A DNA stretch of 60,154 bases from Paenalcaligenes sp035302345 (lineage in GTDB: Bacteria; Pseudomonadota; Gammaproteobacteria; Burkholderiales; Burkholderiaceae_B), in NCBI GenBank assembly GCA_035302345.1, contig DATGSS010000034.1, positions 1 to 60,154 of the forward strand. Reading direction: 5' to 3'. Position 1 is the first letter of the stretch, and each line of letters opens with the position of its first letter. The notes under the pieces are model-generated. The model did not search any database. It was not told the origin of the DNA and saw only the letters and a list, made by a program, of their open reading frames with translations. Position numbers and translations under genes: made by a program. Below are positions 25,982-36,600 of this stretch, piece after piece.

Positions 25982-27839
25982 TGTGATTCTCCTGTGTTGT
26001 AGTTAACGAGTCTGCACGGCGTGCAGACAGTCTTTTGTGAAGACTATAAGGGTAGATATTCTCTAAGCGGCCCTGGCTGACGCGTTGACGGCAGTCAGAC
26101 CACCATTGGGCCGAGAGCAGTTCGGGGTGGTATTTTTTAAAGGCGTCGCGAATGCGCGGATCACCTAATAAAAACCACTCGAACTCCTCGGGAAAAACAT
26201 CATTGGCGGCCACGGGATACCAAGGTTCGCTGGCCATTTCTGCCTCGGCGTTTGGGGGTTCGGGAATGACGCGGAAATTCATCTCGGTCATGGTCTGAAT
26301 TTCATCATAATCGTAAAACACCAAACGGCCCAAGCGGGTTAAACCAAAATTCTTGAACAGCATATCGCCAGGGAAAATATTGTTGGCGGCTAACTCGCGA
26401 ATGGCCTCACCATATTGCTTGATGGCCAAATCCAACTCATCATCATTAGCATTGCCCAGGTAAATATTTAGCGGCAACATGCGACGCTCTATATATACGT
26501 GTTTTAACACAATGTGGTCCTGGGACTCTTCTAATAATGACGGGATTTCCGCTCGTAATTCGGCCAAAAGCTCGTCCGAGAAACGCGCTTTGGGTAAAGC
26601 CACCTGTGAATACTCCCAAGTATCCGCCATTCGCCCGGCACGATCATGCTTTTTGACCAGCAAATAACGATCTTTAACGATTTTATGGGACATGTTTTCT
26701 TTGCGAATTTTGTCGCGGATCACTTTGAAAACATAGGGATAAGAGGGCAGAGTAAAGACCACCATCACCATCCCTTCAATACCATCAGCGCGTTGGAATA
26801 GATCATTGGAGTGATGCAAATGATACAAGAAATCACGGTAGAACAGGGTTTTGCCCTGCTTTTGCAGGCCAATAGCGTTATAGAATTCGGCGGCGGGCTT
26901 GCGCGGTAAAAGAGACTTGAGAAAGCTTACGTAGGCCGCTGGAATTTCCATATCCACCAAAAAATAAGCGCGCGTAAAACTAAACAAAGTACTGAGATCG
27001 TCTTTGTCATCCAGTAGCGCATCAATTTCGATGTGACCGCTTTGCGTGTGCGTCAATGCAATAGCAAAGGGATAAATGGTGCCATAATTAATAAAACGGC
27101 CGACAATATAAGCGCCTTTATTACGGAAAAACAAAGAGTTAAGCACCTGTATTTGGCAGTCAGGGCCAATACGGCGACCTGGCTCGTAGGGCAGGCGCTG
27201 GCGCAGCACATGCACGGCACGACGTGCCAAATGACGGATATCGGTGGGCAAATCCACAAAGGGTGCAGCGAGGCCAAAATCAGCAACCATGCGATGCAAA
27301 GCGGGCAGCAAACCCGTATTTAACGGATAATACGCGCGATAAGCAGGCTTGCTGCTGCCGCCGATATACTCAGTTGCGACGGCAGGCCGGACAAAAATGA
27401 AATCGTTGTTGAAATAGGTTCGATGCAGCACTCGGCAAGACACCGAGTTGAAAAACGTTTCCGCGCATTCGGGCTGTTTGTGATTGTTTAGCAAACGCAC
27501 ATAAGTGGCCTTGACCTGGCGCCAAAAATCCTCTTGCTCTTGGCTTAGGTGGACGTCACCGGCGGCATTGCTGGGCTGCAGGTAGCTATTGCGTAATGCT
27601 TTGGAAACAACGGTGGTGCACTCGCGTACGCGGATGTCGTAATATTCGATACGCTCGCTAGACAGTTGCTGAATGCTGTTCCAGAGCCCTGATTCAAACA
27701 GTACTTTGGCCCGCTGCGCACTATACCGAAAGAGGGAATAGTGGCGATTGAAACCATCTAGAATTGTCCGAGCAATATGCTCTGGCGAGGGCGCGCGCTG
27801 GGCAGGCACGACAACGGCAAGATCATTGAGACGCGACAT
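25974..27839 (-). CDS. aceK: Isocitrate dehydrogenase kinase/phosphatase
   Basis: Bifunctional enzyme that phosphorylates and dephosphorylates isocitrate dehydrogenase, steering isocitrate to the glyoxylate bypass. 621 residues (family about 580-610). The N-terminal regulatory part holds IARTILDGFNRHY near residue 20 and FNNDFIFVRP near 147. The kinase part shows the AceK ATP-loop DGIEGMVMVVFTLPSYP near 355, a lysine in FKVIRDK, and LFKNFGLTRLGRLVFYDYDEI near 510, where the DxD metal residues lie. It is not next to aceA or aceB here. It overlaps the thiolase gene and is divergent from the MBL-fold gene. Confidence 0.95.
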   Translation of the reverse strand: MSRLNDLAVVVPAQRAPSPEHIARTILDGFNRHYSLFRYSAQRAKVLFESGLWNSIQQLSSERIEYYDIRVRECTTVVSKALRNSYLQPSNAAGDVHLSQEQEDFWRQVKATYVRLLNNHKQPECAETFFNSVSCRVLHRTYFNNDFIFVRPAVATEYIGGSSKPAYRAYYPLNTGLLPALHRMVADFGLAAPFVDLPTDIRHLARRAVHVLRQRLPYEPGRRIGPDCQIQVLNSLFFRNKGAYIVGRFINYGTIYPFAIALTHTQSGHIEIDALLDDKDDLSTLFSFTRAYFLVDMEIPAAYVSFLKSLLPRKPAAEFYNAIGLQKQGKTLFYRDFLYHLHHSNDLFQRADGIEGMVMVVFTLPSYPYVFKVIRDKIRKENMSHKIVKDRYLLVKKHDRAGRMADTWEYSQVALPKARFSDELLAELRAEIPSLLEESQDHIVLKHVYIERRMLPLNIYLGNANDDELDLAIKQYGEAIRELAANNIFPGDMLFKNFGLTRLGRLVFYDYDEIQTMTEMNFRVIPEPPNAEAEMASEPWYPVAANDVFPEEFEWFLLGDPRIRDAFKKYHPELLSAQWWSDCRQRVSQGRLENIYPYSLHKRLSARRADSLTTTQENHNV

Positions 27840-27989
27840 ACTGTATTACCTAGAGTCATACTGCCATCGGCAGCAACACATGACAAACAAGATCACATTG
27901 TGCAATGTAGTTGTGCAAAGCAGCAATTAGGGTTTACCGAAGCTTTGCGGGTCTGGATGGGGGGTTTGTCCAATCATTGTGCTTTAAAG

Positions 27990-28019
27990 AGCCTGTTGGA
28001 TGACGTCATTTTGTAGGCT
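27990..28019. promoter_or_regulatory. 30-bp dyad in the aceK / MBL-hydrolase divergent region
   Basis: The 231-base gap between aceK and the MBL-fold gene contains the perfect palindrome ATGACGTCAT (28000-28009), flanked at equal distance by AGCCT and AGGCT. The whole dyad is symmetrical about 28004.5. This is the shape of a dimeric regulator site. The regulator is unknown, and nothing else recognisable lies in the gap. Confidence 0.4.
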
Positions 28020-28070
28020 GTGTATTGTGACTGTTCGAGCAATTTTTAATTTTAAAGCGTTATTTCTGTT

Positions 28071-29150
28071 ATGAGCCGAAAATCCAATCCCTCATTGACC
28101 TACCCTTGGGAAGACTTTTTACCTGAGTTTGGCACGCTCAAAGAAGTCGGTCCGGGCGTGTTTTGGGTACGCCTGCCTCTGCCTTTTGCGTTGGACCATA
28201 TTAATGTGTGGCTACTGCGCGATGAAATCGACGGCCAACAGGGCTGGACATTGATTGACACAGGGGTAGCCCTGGATGAACAAAAAGCTATTTGGGAACG
28301 CATTTTTGCCGAGCACCTAGAGGGGTTACCCATTTTGCGGGTGTTGGTGACCCATATGCACCCAGATCACGTCGGTTTGGCGGGTTGGCACTGTGAGCGC
28401 TGGAATGCCCCCCTCTGGATGAGCATGACAGACTACATGGTAGCCTGCATGTGGTTGCAGCCTGCTTCTGACATCAACCCCTTGCTCAGCCAGGTAGGAC
28501 AAGCCACCGCCGCGCATTTTCAAAGTCACGGTCTATCCGACCCGCAGTTGCTCGAGCAAATTCGTGCTCGGGACGGTTATTACCCCAGCTTAGTGAGCAA
28601 TTTGCCACCGCGCTTTCACCGCATTTTGCACGGCGATACCATCCGCATTGGTCAACACGACTGGGAGGTGATCATCGGTTATGGTCATGCGCCCGAGCAT
28701 ATTTCACTGTGGTGCCCTGAAATCAATGTCTTTATTTCTGGCGATATGTTGTTGCCGCGCATTTCCACCAACGTCAGTGTGCAGGCTTACGAACCTGGGG
28801 CTAATCCTTTGACGTTGTATTTGCGCTCGCTGGATCGTTATGCGCATATTCATGAGGATGCAGTGGTTCTGCCTTCGCACGGACGTCCTTTCCGTGGGGT
28901 GCACGAACGTATCCGTCAGCAACACGAGCACCATGATGAGCGTTTAAAAGAGACCTACGACGCCTGTGCCAATGGTGGCTTAACAGCTGCCGAGCTCGTG
29001 CCCATCATGTTCCGCCGCACTTTGGATGCGCACCAGATGAATTTTGCGATGGGTGAGGCCATTTCACACCTGCACGCTTTATACTACGAGGATAAATTGC
29101 AGCGACGCCTAGAGGATGGGGTGTATCGCTTTTATCAGAAAAAAGATTAA
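28071..29150 (+). CDS. MBL-fold metallo-hydrolase
   Basis: Predicted zinc hydrolase of the metallo-beta-lactamase fold, 359 residues. Metal ligands are in THMHPDHVG (His95, His97, Asp99, His100); further ligands probably are His in YGHAPEHIS (near 205), Asp in FISGDMLLP (near 225) and His in VLPSHGRPF (near 265). A C-terminal segment of about 80 residues is helical, as in group members related to LACTB2. The substrate (thioester, lactone or nucleotide) cannot be told. It ends 17 bases before metC and is likely in one operon with it. No clear Shine-Dalgarno precedes ATG 28071. Confidence 0.87.
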   Translation: MSRKSNPSLTYPWEDFLPEFGTLKEVGPGVFWVRLPLPFALDHINVWLLRDEIDGQQGWTLIDTGVALDEQKAIWERIFAEHLEGLPILRVLVTHMHPDHVGLAGWHCERWNAPLWMSMTDYMVACMWLQPASDINPLLSQVGQATAAHFQSHGLSDPQLLEQIRARDGYYPSLVSNLPPRFHRILHGDTIRIGQHDWEVIIGYGHAPEHISLWCPEINVFISGDMLLPRISTNVSVQAYEPGANPLTLYLRSLDRYAHIHEDAVVLPSHGRPFRGVHERIRQQHEHHDERLKETYDACANGGLTAAELVPIMFRRTLDAHQMNFAMGEAISHLHALYYEDKLQRRLEDGVYRFYQKKD

Positions 29151-29167
29151 TTGATCGAGACATAACC

Positions 29168-30406
29168 ATGGGCAAACCATCATCACAAAAGTTTTTTCAA
29201 ACCGCCTTGCAACATATTGGTCTGGCTCCGTTTGATGCTGATGGGACCGCGCCGGTCCCTTTGCCAGCTCAGCGCAGCAGCACCGTGCGTTTCAAGAGCG
29301 TAGCGGCCCTGGAGCAGGCCCTACAAAGCCGAGCACATGGGGGTAAAACACCCCCCGTGTATGGGCGCGGAGGATTGGATACACACCGTGCTTTAGAAGA
29401 GGTTTTTTGTACCCTTGAACAGGGGCATGGAGCCTTTTTACTGCCCAGTGGGATGGCCGCCATCAGTCACGCTTTATTTAGCTTTTTGCAACAAGGTGAT
29501 CACATATTGATTGCCGATTGCGTGTATGCACCTGTTCGTGGTTTTGCTAATCAAATGTTGGCCCGCATGGGCGTGGAATATAGCTATTGCCCACCCACTG
29601 TAGAGGCTTTTGAACAAGCCTTACAAGCAAATACCAAAGTCCTTTATATCGAATCCCCAGGCTCATTATTGATGCAAATGCTCGATGTGCCGCGATTAGT
29701 CGAATGGGCGCACGCCCATGATTTGATCGTCATGACAGATAATACCTGGGGTTCGGGGTATAGCTATCAGCCGTTGGCCTTGGGGGTAGATGTTTCTATC
29801 GTCGCTGGGACCAAATATGTAGGCGGTCATTCTGATTTGATGTTGGGAGCAGTGGTCACGCGCCATGAATCTCATATGAAGATCTTGCATGACGCACACT
29901 ATGCGATTGGTTTTGCCATCAGTGCGGATGATTGCTGGCTGGCTTTACGCGGGGTACGCACCCTACCCTTGCGTATGGAGCAGACCGCACAATCTGCGCT
30001 CGAGATATGTGCGGCGCTCGCTGCCTGGCCCGAGGTAGAGCAGATTTATCACCCTGCTTGGCCCGAAGACCCAGGCCACGCCTTGTGGCAGCGTGATGCA
30101 TTGGGCTCAAACGGCATGCTGTCCTTCGCTTGGTCGCTCAGCCCCGGCCAAACCCGAGTTTTTGTAGATAGCTTGCGTTATCTGGGTATTGGTTTTTCCT
30201 GGGGCGGCTTTGAGAGCCTGATTCAATGGGTCAGTACTGATGCGCTACGGCCACATAGTTATTGGACAGACAGCCCACAAGGAAAGCGCGATGCCCAAGG
30301 TCAAGCACCGCAGGTATTGCGCCTGCAAATCGGTCTAGAGGCGCCAGAAGCCCTCATAGAAGATTTAATGCAGGCTCGTGCCCAGGCTTTACAGCATACT
30401 GACTAA
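29168..30406 (+). CDS. metC: Cystathionine beta-lyase
   Basis: PLP enzyme that cleaves cystathionine to homocysteine, pyruvate and ammonia in methionine synthesis. 412 residues, Cys/Met metabolism PLP family. Visible: PVYGRGGLDTHRALE (62-76), LLPSGMAAISHAL near 91, Asp191 in VMTDNTWGSG (cofactor contact; the Trp after Asn-Thr is typical of MetC), the Schiff-base Lys216 in VAGTKYVGGHSDLM, and FSWGGFESL near 343. Cystathionine gamma-synthase is less likely because of the DNTWGSG motif. Second gene after the MBL hydrolase. Confidence 0.92.
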   Translation: MGKPSSQKFFQTALQHIGLAPFDADGTAPVPLPAQRSSTVRFKSVAALEQALQSRAHGGKTPPVYGRGGLDTHRALEEVFCTLEQGHGAFLLPSGMAAISHALFSFLQQGDHILIADCVYAPVRGFANQMLARMGVEYSYCPPTVEAFEQALQANTKVLYIESPGSLLMQMLDVPRLVEWAHAHDLIVMTDNTWGSGYSYQPLALGVDVSIVAGTKYVGGHSDLMLGAVVTRHESHMKILHDAHYAIGFAISADDCWLALRGVRTLPLRMEQTAQSALEICAALAAWPEVEQIYHPAWPEDPGHALWQRDALGSNGMLSFAWSLSPGQTRVFVDSLRYLGIGFSWGGFESLIQWVSTDALRPHSYWTDSPQGKRDAQGQAPQVLRLQIGLEAPEALIEDLMQARAQALQHTD

Positions 30407-30412
30407 TTAAAA

Positions 30413-30443
30413 ACGCCGTGCCCCAGTATTGGGAACACGGCGT
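30413..30443 (-). terminator. Terminator hairpin of the argS-SPOR-dsbA operon
   Basis: Stem ACGCCGTG / CACGGCGT, extended inside by CCC / GGG, followed on the minus strand by TTTTTAATT. It lies 47 bases after the dsbA stop and seven bases after the metC stop, so it closes the minus-strand operon and may also stop metC transcripts weakly. Confidence 0.82.
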
Positions 30444-30490
30444 AATATGTATAAAAAACAGACTCAGTCGATCAGTAGACTAAGTGCAGA

Positions 30491-31141
30491 TTACTGAGCT
30501 TGTTGCAGGCTGTAGTCCAATAATTGTTGGGCTGTTTCGATGGCCTCATCATAGCCCTGTGCCATGGCTGGTGAGGTCAAAAAACGCCCGTCGATGGCTA
30601 AGGTCGGTGTGCCCTCGATCTGATAGCGCTTGACCAATTCGTTAGCACGATTGGCTTTGGTCTGCACCCCAAAAGAATTAAAAGCTTGGGTAAATTCTTG
30701 TTCGTCAATGCCCTGATTGACGGCCCATTGGGTCAGCGCCTGAGCATCAAAAACCTCTTCGCGGTCTTTGTGCAAGGTATCAAACAAGGCATCATGCAAG
30801 TCCAAACGATTTAGCGCCTCGAGCGTGTAGTACATGCGCTGTAAATCGCTCATGCCGGCATTAAATGCCACTGGGACGCGTTTGATCACGGTGCCATCGG
30901 GCAGGTTTTGGGCCCAGTTGGCAACATAGGGTGAAAACATCGCGCAATAAGGGCAGCTATAAGCAAAAAACTCGAGTATTTCGACCTGATCGGCACGATC
31001 CGATGGCTGTACCTGGGCCAAACGGGCGTAGCGCTCGTCGTCAGGGAGCTCGTTGGCGGTGGCATGCAACGGACTGAACAGTGCCATGGCGGCTAAAGTG
31101 GCCGTCGCTGCAAAACGTGACAAAAGGGAAAAAGCATTCAT
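30491..31141 (-). CDS. dsbA: Periplasmic thiol:disulfide interchange protein, DsbA type
   Basis: Introduces disulfide bonds into exported proteins. 216 residues, with a signal peptide ending near residue 29 (LHATA followed by NELP). The thioredoxin-fold active site is CPYC (63-66) in FFAYSCPYCAMFSP, with the helical insertion after it and the cis-proline loop in EGTPTLAIDG (near 180). CPYC rather than CPHC is common in betaproteobacterial DsbA. It is the third gene after argS and the SPOR gene, a conserved order in Burkholderiales. Confidence 0.92.
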   Translation of the reverse strand: MNAFSLLSRFAATATLAAMALFSPLHATANELPDDERYARLAQVQPSDRADQVEILEFFAYSCPYCAMFSPYVANWAQNLPDGTVIKRVPVAFNAGMSDLQRMYYTLEALNRLDLHDALFDTLHKDREEVFDAQALTQWAVNQGIDEQEFTQAFNSFGVQTKANRANELVKRYQIEGTPTLAIDGRFLTSPAMAQGYDEAIETAQQLLDYSLQQAQ

Positions 31142-31171
31142 TGTGATGATTCCACTAAAAAATTAGAAACC

Positions 31172-31843
31172 TTATTGTCTGACAACAGAAGTCTCGATTT
31201 GTTCAGCCCCTAAAGCCTCGCGGGCTTTGTTGAGCTCGTCAATGCCTTTGAAGGGACCCACGCGAACACGGTTAATGGGCGAGCCATCTAACTGAGCCAC
31301 CTGCACACTGGCGTTATGGCCCAGCATAATGATGCGTGCTTTTACAGTATCCGCATCTTGGGCAGATCTAAAAGCACCTGCTTGTAAAAAGTAGGTGGTT
31401 TCTTTGCTAGGGGTGGCGGCAGACTCAGCAGCCGGAGCCTCGCGAGCAGTATCCCCCGAAGTATCTGGGCGGGCTTGCTCGGATTCAGGAGGTGGGCTTT
31501 TAGGTAAAGACCCCTCAGGGACGGGCTCGAGCTGATTTAGCCCAGCAATAAATTGTCCGAGCTCGTCCTCTTGTTGCTTTTTAGTCGGCGCAGGAACTCG
31601 GGTATCCTCGGGCAAGCGAGAGTTCTTTTGATAGAGCTTGCTGTTGGGATCCGGTGCGTCGCGGACATCGGGCAGGATAATTTCGTTGGGCTCACGACTG
31701 GCACGATCGTAAAAAGGCATCGGGGCTTTGGTCACATAGATGGCGACCGCAACCGCTGCGGCCAAGCCTAGAACCAGTCCGATAATGATGCCGGTAAAAG
31801 TACCGCCGCGAGAGTTAGAAGATCGTTTACGTTTTCTGGCCAT
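31172..31843 (-). CDS. SPOR-domain membrane protein (FtsN-like)
   Basis: Bitopic inner-membrane protein of 223 residues: a basic N-terminus (MARKRKRSSNSRGG), one membrane helix (about 16-38), a Pro/Glu-rich periplasmic linker, and a C-terminal SPOR domain (about 145-223, starting TTYFLQAGAFRSAQDADTVKARI and ending VRVGPFKGIDELNKAREAL). SPOR domains bind denuded septal glycan strands, so a role in division or cell-wall remodelling is likely. It begins three bases after argS and is followed 30 bases later by dsbA. Confidence 0.9.
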   Translation of the reverse strand: MARKRKRSSNSRGGTFTGIIIGLVLGLAAAVAVAIYVTKAPMPFYDRASREPNEIILPDVRDAPDPNSKLYQKNSRLPEDTRVPAPTKKQQEDELGQFIAGLNQLEPVPEGSLPKSPPPESEQARPDTSGDTAREAPAAESAATPSKETTYFLQAGAFRSAQDADTVKARIIMLGHNASVQVAQLDGSPINRVRVGPFKGIDELNKAREALGAEQIETSVVRQ

Positions 31844-31846
31844 GGT

Positions 31847-33532
31847 TTACATTTTTAGGGGTGCACTGACACCCAGCAAGCCTAGACCGTTGGCAATAAC
31901 CTGAGCACAGGCCAAAGCCAGGCTCAGACGGGCCAGGCGTAGTTTGTCATCGTCGACCAGCAAGCGCTCGTTGTTATACCAGGTGTGAAAGTCGGCAGCG
32001 CAATCGCGCAACCAAAATGCAACCTGGTGGGGGGCGAGCTCGTGGGCAGCCTGCTGGATCATGGCCGGGTACTCGGCCAGGCGTTGTAGCAGGGCGCGCT
32101 CGCTAGGTGCGGTGAGCGGGCTGGTGTCTGCTTGGCTAAGAGTGGAAAGCGGGATTTCTGCCTGGCGCAGCACCGAATGAATGCGTGCATGAGCGTACTG
32201 TACGTAGTAGACCGGGTTTTCCTCGCTATGCGAGAGGGCAAGGTCAATATCAAAAGTGAACTCAGAATCTGCCCGACGCTGTACCAAAAAGAAACGTACC
32301 GCATCCAGACCAACCCAGTCGATGAGCTCGCGCATGGTGGTGTAACTGCCGGCGCGCTTGGAAATAGCGACCTCGGTGCCGTGACGCATTACCTTTACCA
32401 TGTTGTGCAGGACATAGGCAGGGAAATCTTTGGGGATGCCCAAATCCATCCCCTGTAAGCCCGCACGCACCCGAGCAACCGTACCGTGATGATCAGTGCC
32501 CTGTATATTAACACAGTAGTGATAGCCACGCTCCCACTTGGTGACATGATAAGCAACATCGGGCACAAAATAGGTATAACCGCCATCGCTTTTGCGCATG
32601 ACACGGTCTTTATCATCACCTGTGCCGAGCTCGGTTGTGCGCAGCCAAAGAGCGCCGTCTTTTTCATAGGTATGACCAGCCTGGGTCAATGCCTCGACCA
32701 CGCGTTCAACACGCCCTGTCGTGTACAGAGAGCTTTCTAAATAATAATTATCAAATTCTAATCCAAACGCTTGTAAGTCTAGATCTTGTTCATGGCGCAG
32801 GTAGATAACGGCAAACTGGCGGATATTATCCAAATCATCTACATCACCCGTAGCGGTGACAGGCTCGCCATCGGCGGCGGAAACGGTTTTTTTAGCTAAA
32901 AAATCCTGCGCAATCTCGAGGATGTAATCACCGCGGTAACCGTCAGCAGGAAACTGAGGGCTGTCGGGCTCGATGCCACGGGCACGGGCCTGCACACTAA
33001 GGGCCAGGTTGTGAATTTGGTTACCAGCATCGTTGTAGTAGAACTCGCGGCTAACCTCGTAGCCCAAAATACTATATAAACGGCAGATGGCATCACCCAA
33101 AGCTGCCTGACGCGCGTGGCCCACATGCAAAGGGCCGGTGGGGTTGGCCGAGACAAACTCAACCATCACCTTTTTATCCTGACGAGGTTGTTGTCCAAAA
33201 TCGGCCCCCGCCTCGTGGATCTGATGTACGACCGCTTGGTGGGCCTGTTCTGTTAAACGAAAATTGATAAAACCAGGGCCAGCGACCTCGCACGCAGCCA
33301 GCAAGTCTTGGCTGTCTGGGTTGTCTTGGATGAGTTGAATTAGGGCCTCGGCCAGCTCGCGTGGATTGCGACGGGCTGGGCGAGCCAATTGCATGGCAAC
33401 GTTGGTGGCCATGTCACCATGAGCAGCGACCTTGGGGCGCTCGAGATGGATCTTTACAGAGGCATCGGGCAGTAGCTCTTGTACGGCCTGTTCAATAATG
33501 GCAATAAGCTTTTTTTGTTGCTGTAAAAGCAT
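31847..33532 (-). CDS. argS: Arginyl-tRNA synthetase
   Basis: Class I synthetase charging tRNA-Arg. 561 residues. N-terminal Add1 domain, then VEFVSANPTGPLHVGHARQAALGD with the HIGH-type motif HVGH near residue 137; the KMSKS position reads ISKRAGS near 392, as is common in ArgRS. The C-terminal anticodon-binding DALR domain is present (FHTWYNNERLL, LALACAQVIANGLGLLGV). First gene of the argS-SPOR-dsbA operon. It is divergent from nothing: the RHS gene upstream reads the same way, 87 bases away. Confidence 0.97.
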   Translation of the reverse strand: MLLQQQKKLIAIIEQAVQELLPDASVKIHLERPKVAAHGDMATNVAMQLARPARRNPRELAEALIQLIQDNPDSQDLLAACEVAGPGFINFRLTEQAHQAVVHQIHEAGADFGQQPRQDKKVMVEFVSANPTGPLHVGHARQAALGDAICRLYSILGYEVSREFYYNDAGNQIHNLALSVQARARGIEPDSPQFPADGYRGDYILEIAQDFLAKKTVSAADGEPVTATGDVDDLDNIRQFAVIYLRHEQDLDLQAFGLEFDNYYLESSLYTTGRVERVVEALTQAGHTYEKDGALWLRTTELGTGDDKDRVMRKSDGGYTYFVPDVAYHVTKWERGYHYCVNIQGTDHHGTVARVRAGLQGMDLGIPKDFPAYVLHNMVKVMRHGTEVAISKRAGSYTTMRELIDWVGLDAVRFFLVQRRADSEFTFDIDLALSHSEENPVYYVQYAHARIHSVLRQAEIPLSTLSQADTSPLTAPSERALLQRLAEYPAMIQQAAHELAPHQVAFWLRDCAADFHTWYNNERLLVDDDKLRLARLSLALACAQVIANGLGLLGVSAPLKM

Positions 33533-33619
33533 AGGGCAATGATGGAGTCAAATCTATGAAAAAAGTCCAGAGGGAACCCCTCTAAGGCCTAGATCATAAC
33601 TTGAATTCGAGTGGAATGC

Positions 33620-36600
33620 TCAATTAACTGTCGGGACTGGTCGCCAGTGCAGTTTTTGCTCGAGCCATTGATAATAAGCTTCTAAATCTACCGTACCCAC
33701 AGCGCTATCAGTGCTTTTCTGCCAGTCTTTAAAGCGCTGTATAAAGGATTCAACCTCATTGCGTACAGCCTGCCCGATTTCGGGGTGCAGCCATTGATGT
33801 TCGCTGTGATCATCGGTTTGTACCTGTCGATCAGTCGCTAAATAGCGCCAATAGGCAGGACGTGCATCGTGCAATAGCGGGGTCTCGATGGACTGTAATG
33901 CATCGACCTCGGTGTCTGCAAAGGCCAGCCCCATGGATTGAGCTTGCCAAATCATCCATGCCAAAGGTATATGCGCTAAATCACCTTGATCAGAGGGGTG
34001 TTCATAAGCAGAAGAACCCACCTCTTCTTTATCTTTATGCCCACCACCCAGATCCTCATGCGCACCAATAAATCCTGCCTGCACTTGGCTCTGGCCTAAC
34101 GGGGTCTCTGGATCGATTTCGATGGAATACAGAGGGAATAATTGTCGATGCTCATTCAAAGCAACAGCATGAGCTACCCAAGCCCATTCGGGTGCCACAC
34201 TAAGATCATATAAACGGTTATGTGAGCCCAGCAAACCAAACTGCGCCACGGTATCAAAAAGCCCTAGAAAGCGCGGCTCGAGACAGGTTGCATACTGGCG
34301 ACCAAAATCGTCCTCATAATGAAACCAGCCTTGTTGGGTATGTTGCAGGATCTCATTGCCAAAATGACGGGCCAAGGCCGCCCCTCGAGAAAATCCAATC
34401 ACATCAATGGCTAAACGTTCGCCGGTATCTTGCCATAGGATTTCATTGAGCAAGTGCTGCCATTGATTTTGCACAATTTGATGGGCACGCCATGCAGTGA
34501 CTGCGTCCCAGTCGATATAGCTACTATTACCAGGACCGCTTTGATAGTAGGCAGTATCGGTATAGAGATCGGCAAATTTCCAGACATTGCTGTTCAGGCG
34601 CGCATCATAGCGCGTGCCATCAAAAGCAAATAACAGCAATCCCATGGGGTCGATAAATTGCCACGGCTGTTGGCGGGCGTATCCCAGTAATTGTTGCCCA
34701 GGAGCCGGACCCAGCGGATCTGGATTTAAATAATGACCACGGTGAGGATCATAAGTGCGTAATAAATTATCATGCCATCCTGTCATAGGGTCAGCATAAT
34801 GACCGGGCAGCCGTAAAGGCTGATAGAAATCAGAGTGCAGTATTTGGGCCGCCCCCAAGGGCTCGTATTGGGCACGCCAGACGAACTGTTGATGATCATC
34901 ACTGACGGCAATGGGGGCACCAATAAATTGGCTATGAACCGCATATAGACGGGGGGTTTCTGCGTCGTAATCGATCACTGCTACCGGCTGATCACCCAAA
35001 TAAATATAGCGCCTTTTAATAGGGTGCGGTTGTGGCTCGGAAACGAGCACACGCAGTTCGTCCGTACTACCAAACCATTCAGCCACCAGCTTTTGCTGAT
35101 GGTGTATAAACATGTGGTGCTGCTTTGTTTGGGCAGTAGGGTAAAAAGCATGGATGCGCTGCCCAAAGGCATCATGCTGGTAGCGGGCCAGCAGGTGCTC
35201 ATCCTGGGTGACTGCTGCCAAACGACGTTGGGCATTATAAAAAAGTTGGCGGAGAGCAGTATCCCCAGATTCATTCAAGCCAGACCAATGCTGCAACAGT
35301 CCAGACGCATCACGCGAGGAATCCGCTGGCGCAGCCCATGAGGTGGGATTACTCGTGGCAGCACCCCCGTCCACAACAGTGATGTGTTGGCCCAGGTTAT
35401 CCCACGCCCAATAGTGCCAGTCTGAATGGGTTTGGCGGGCCCCGACTAAACGCCCCTGGTCATCGTGTAAATAGTATTGACTGTACCCAGGCTGACTGAC
35501 CCTAGAGTCGCGCCATGCATTGGGTTTATCAACGGCCTTATGTTTGCTTGGCATTGCCCGTGGTGCCCAAAATGCATGTTGGGCGCGGACTAAGGGAGTA
35601 TTATTAGCCCCACTTTCGCTAATTGAGGATTGTAATTCCTGTCCATGCCAGCTTAATAGGTGTTGGGTATTAAAAAGCAGTAGATGCTCGCTGGTGCCAT
35701 CCAACCCATAAAAATCAAAAATCCCATTATGGTGTTCCCATAAATTAGAATCATGCAGCTTTAATACGGTTTGGGGTAATCCTTGGGCTGGGTGCCAATA
35801 AATTGCCTTGAGCTGCTGCTGTGTGTCGTACTCATAGTGCAGCTGCCCCCCTTCGAATAAATGATGGGTCGTTAATAATCCTGCCTTGTTGTAGTCAAAA
35901 CGGTCCTCAAAAGTCCAGTGCAAAGGACCGATGTCGGTGTTTAAATGCCGATGCACGCTGCGCTGACGCAATTGCTGTTGGGGGCCGAGCACCCACCACT
36001 GATTTTCATTGGGATGTTGTAGCGTTAACCGCTGCGTACCCAATCCGCCAAAGTGCACGGGTATGGGGGCGTTTAGAGCAGCCCAGTCGTCATTTGATAA
36101 AAGCTGCTCTGGCAGGGTATGGAGTTTGTCATCATGGGGTTCGTCATTACTGATACCACGGGAGAACACCACACTTTGAGGGCGGCCTTGGGCATCCCGC
36201 TGTAGGTGAGCTTGATCACCATTGGCGTATTTGATGTGTACCTGCCGCGGGTCATGAGGGGCACTAATACGCGTGGTGCCAGTTAACGGGCTATGCCAAG
36301 CTTTCAAGCGGCTATGATCATCAAAATCTAAGCGCAGTTCATAGTTTGAGATATCATTGGGATTCGTAAAACTAAGTGTACGACTGCCATCCTCATGGTG
36401 CTGCCATTGCGTACCCGGCCAGTTGAGCTGCGCCGTTGTGTCAGTCATTTTGGTCTGTATTTCCGTAGGAGGACAACCAGCGCATTGAGGGCCAGTGCTG
36501 CGATTTAACTGCCATTGCCCTTGGCGTTGAGTGAAAAAAAACTGTGATAGCCCCTGCGCGCTGTGCACCTCTCGGTATAGCGTGGCGGGCTGGGCAACAG

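Noticed and set aside
35821..36153. Plus-strand frames inside the RHS gene as possible immunity genes
   Set aside because: They lie within YD repeats, lack signal peptides and ribosome sites, and show no resemblance to immunity proteins.
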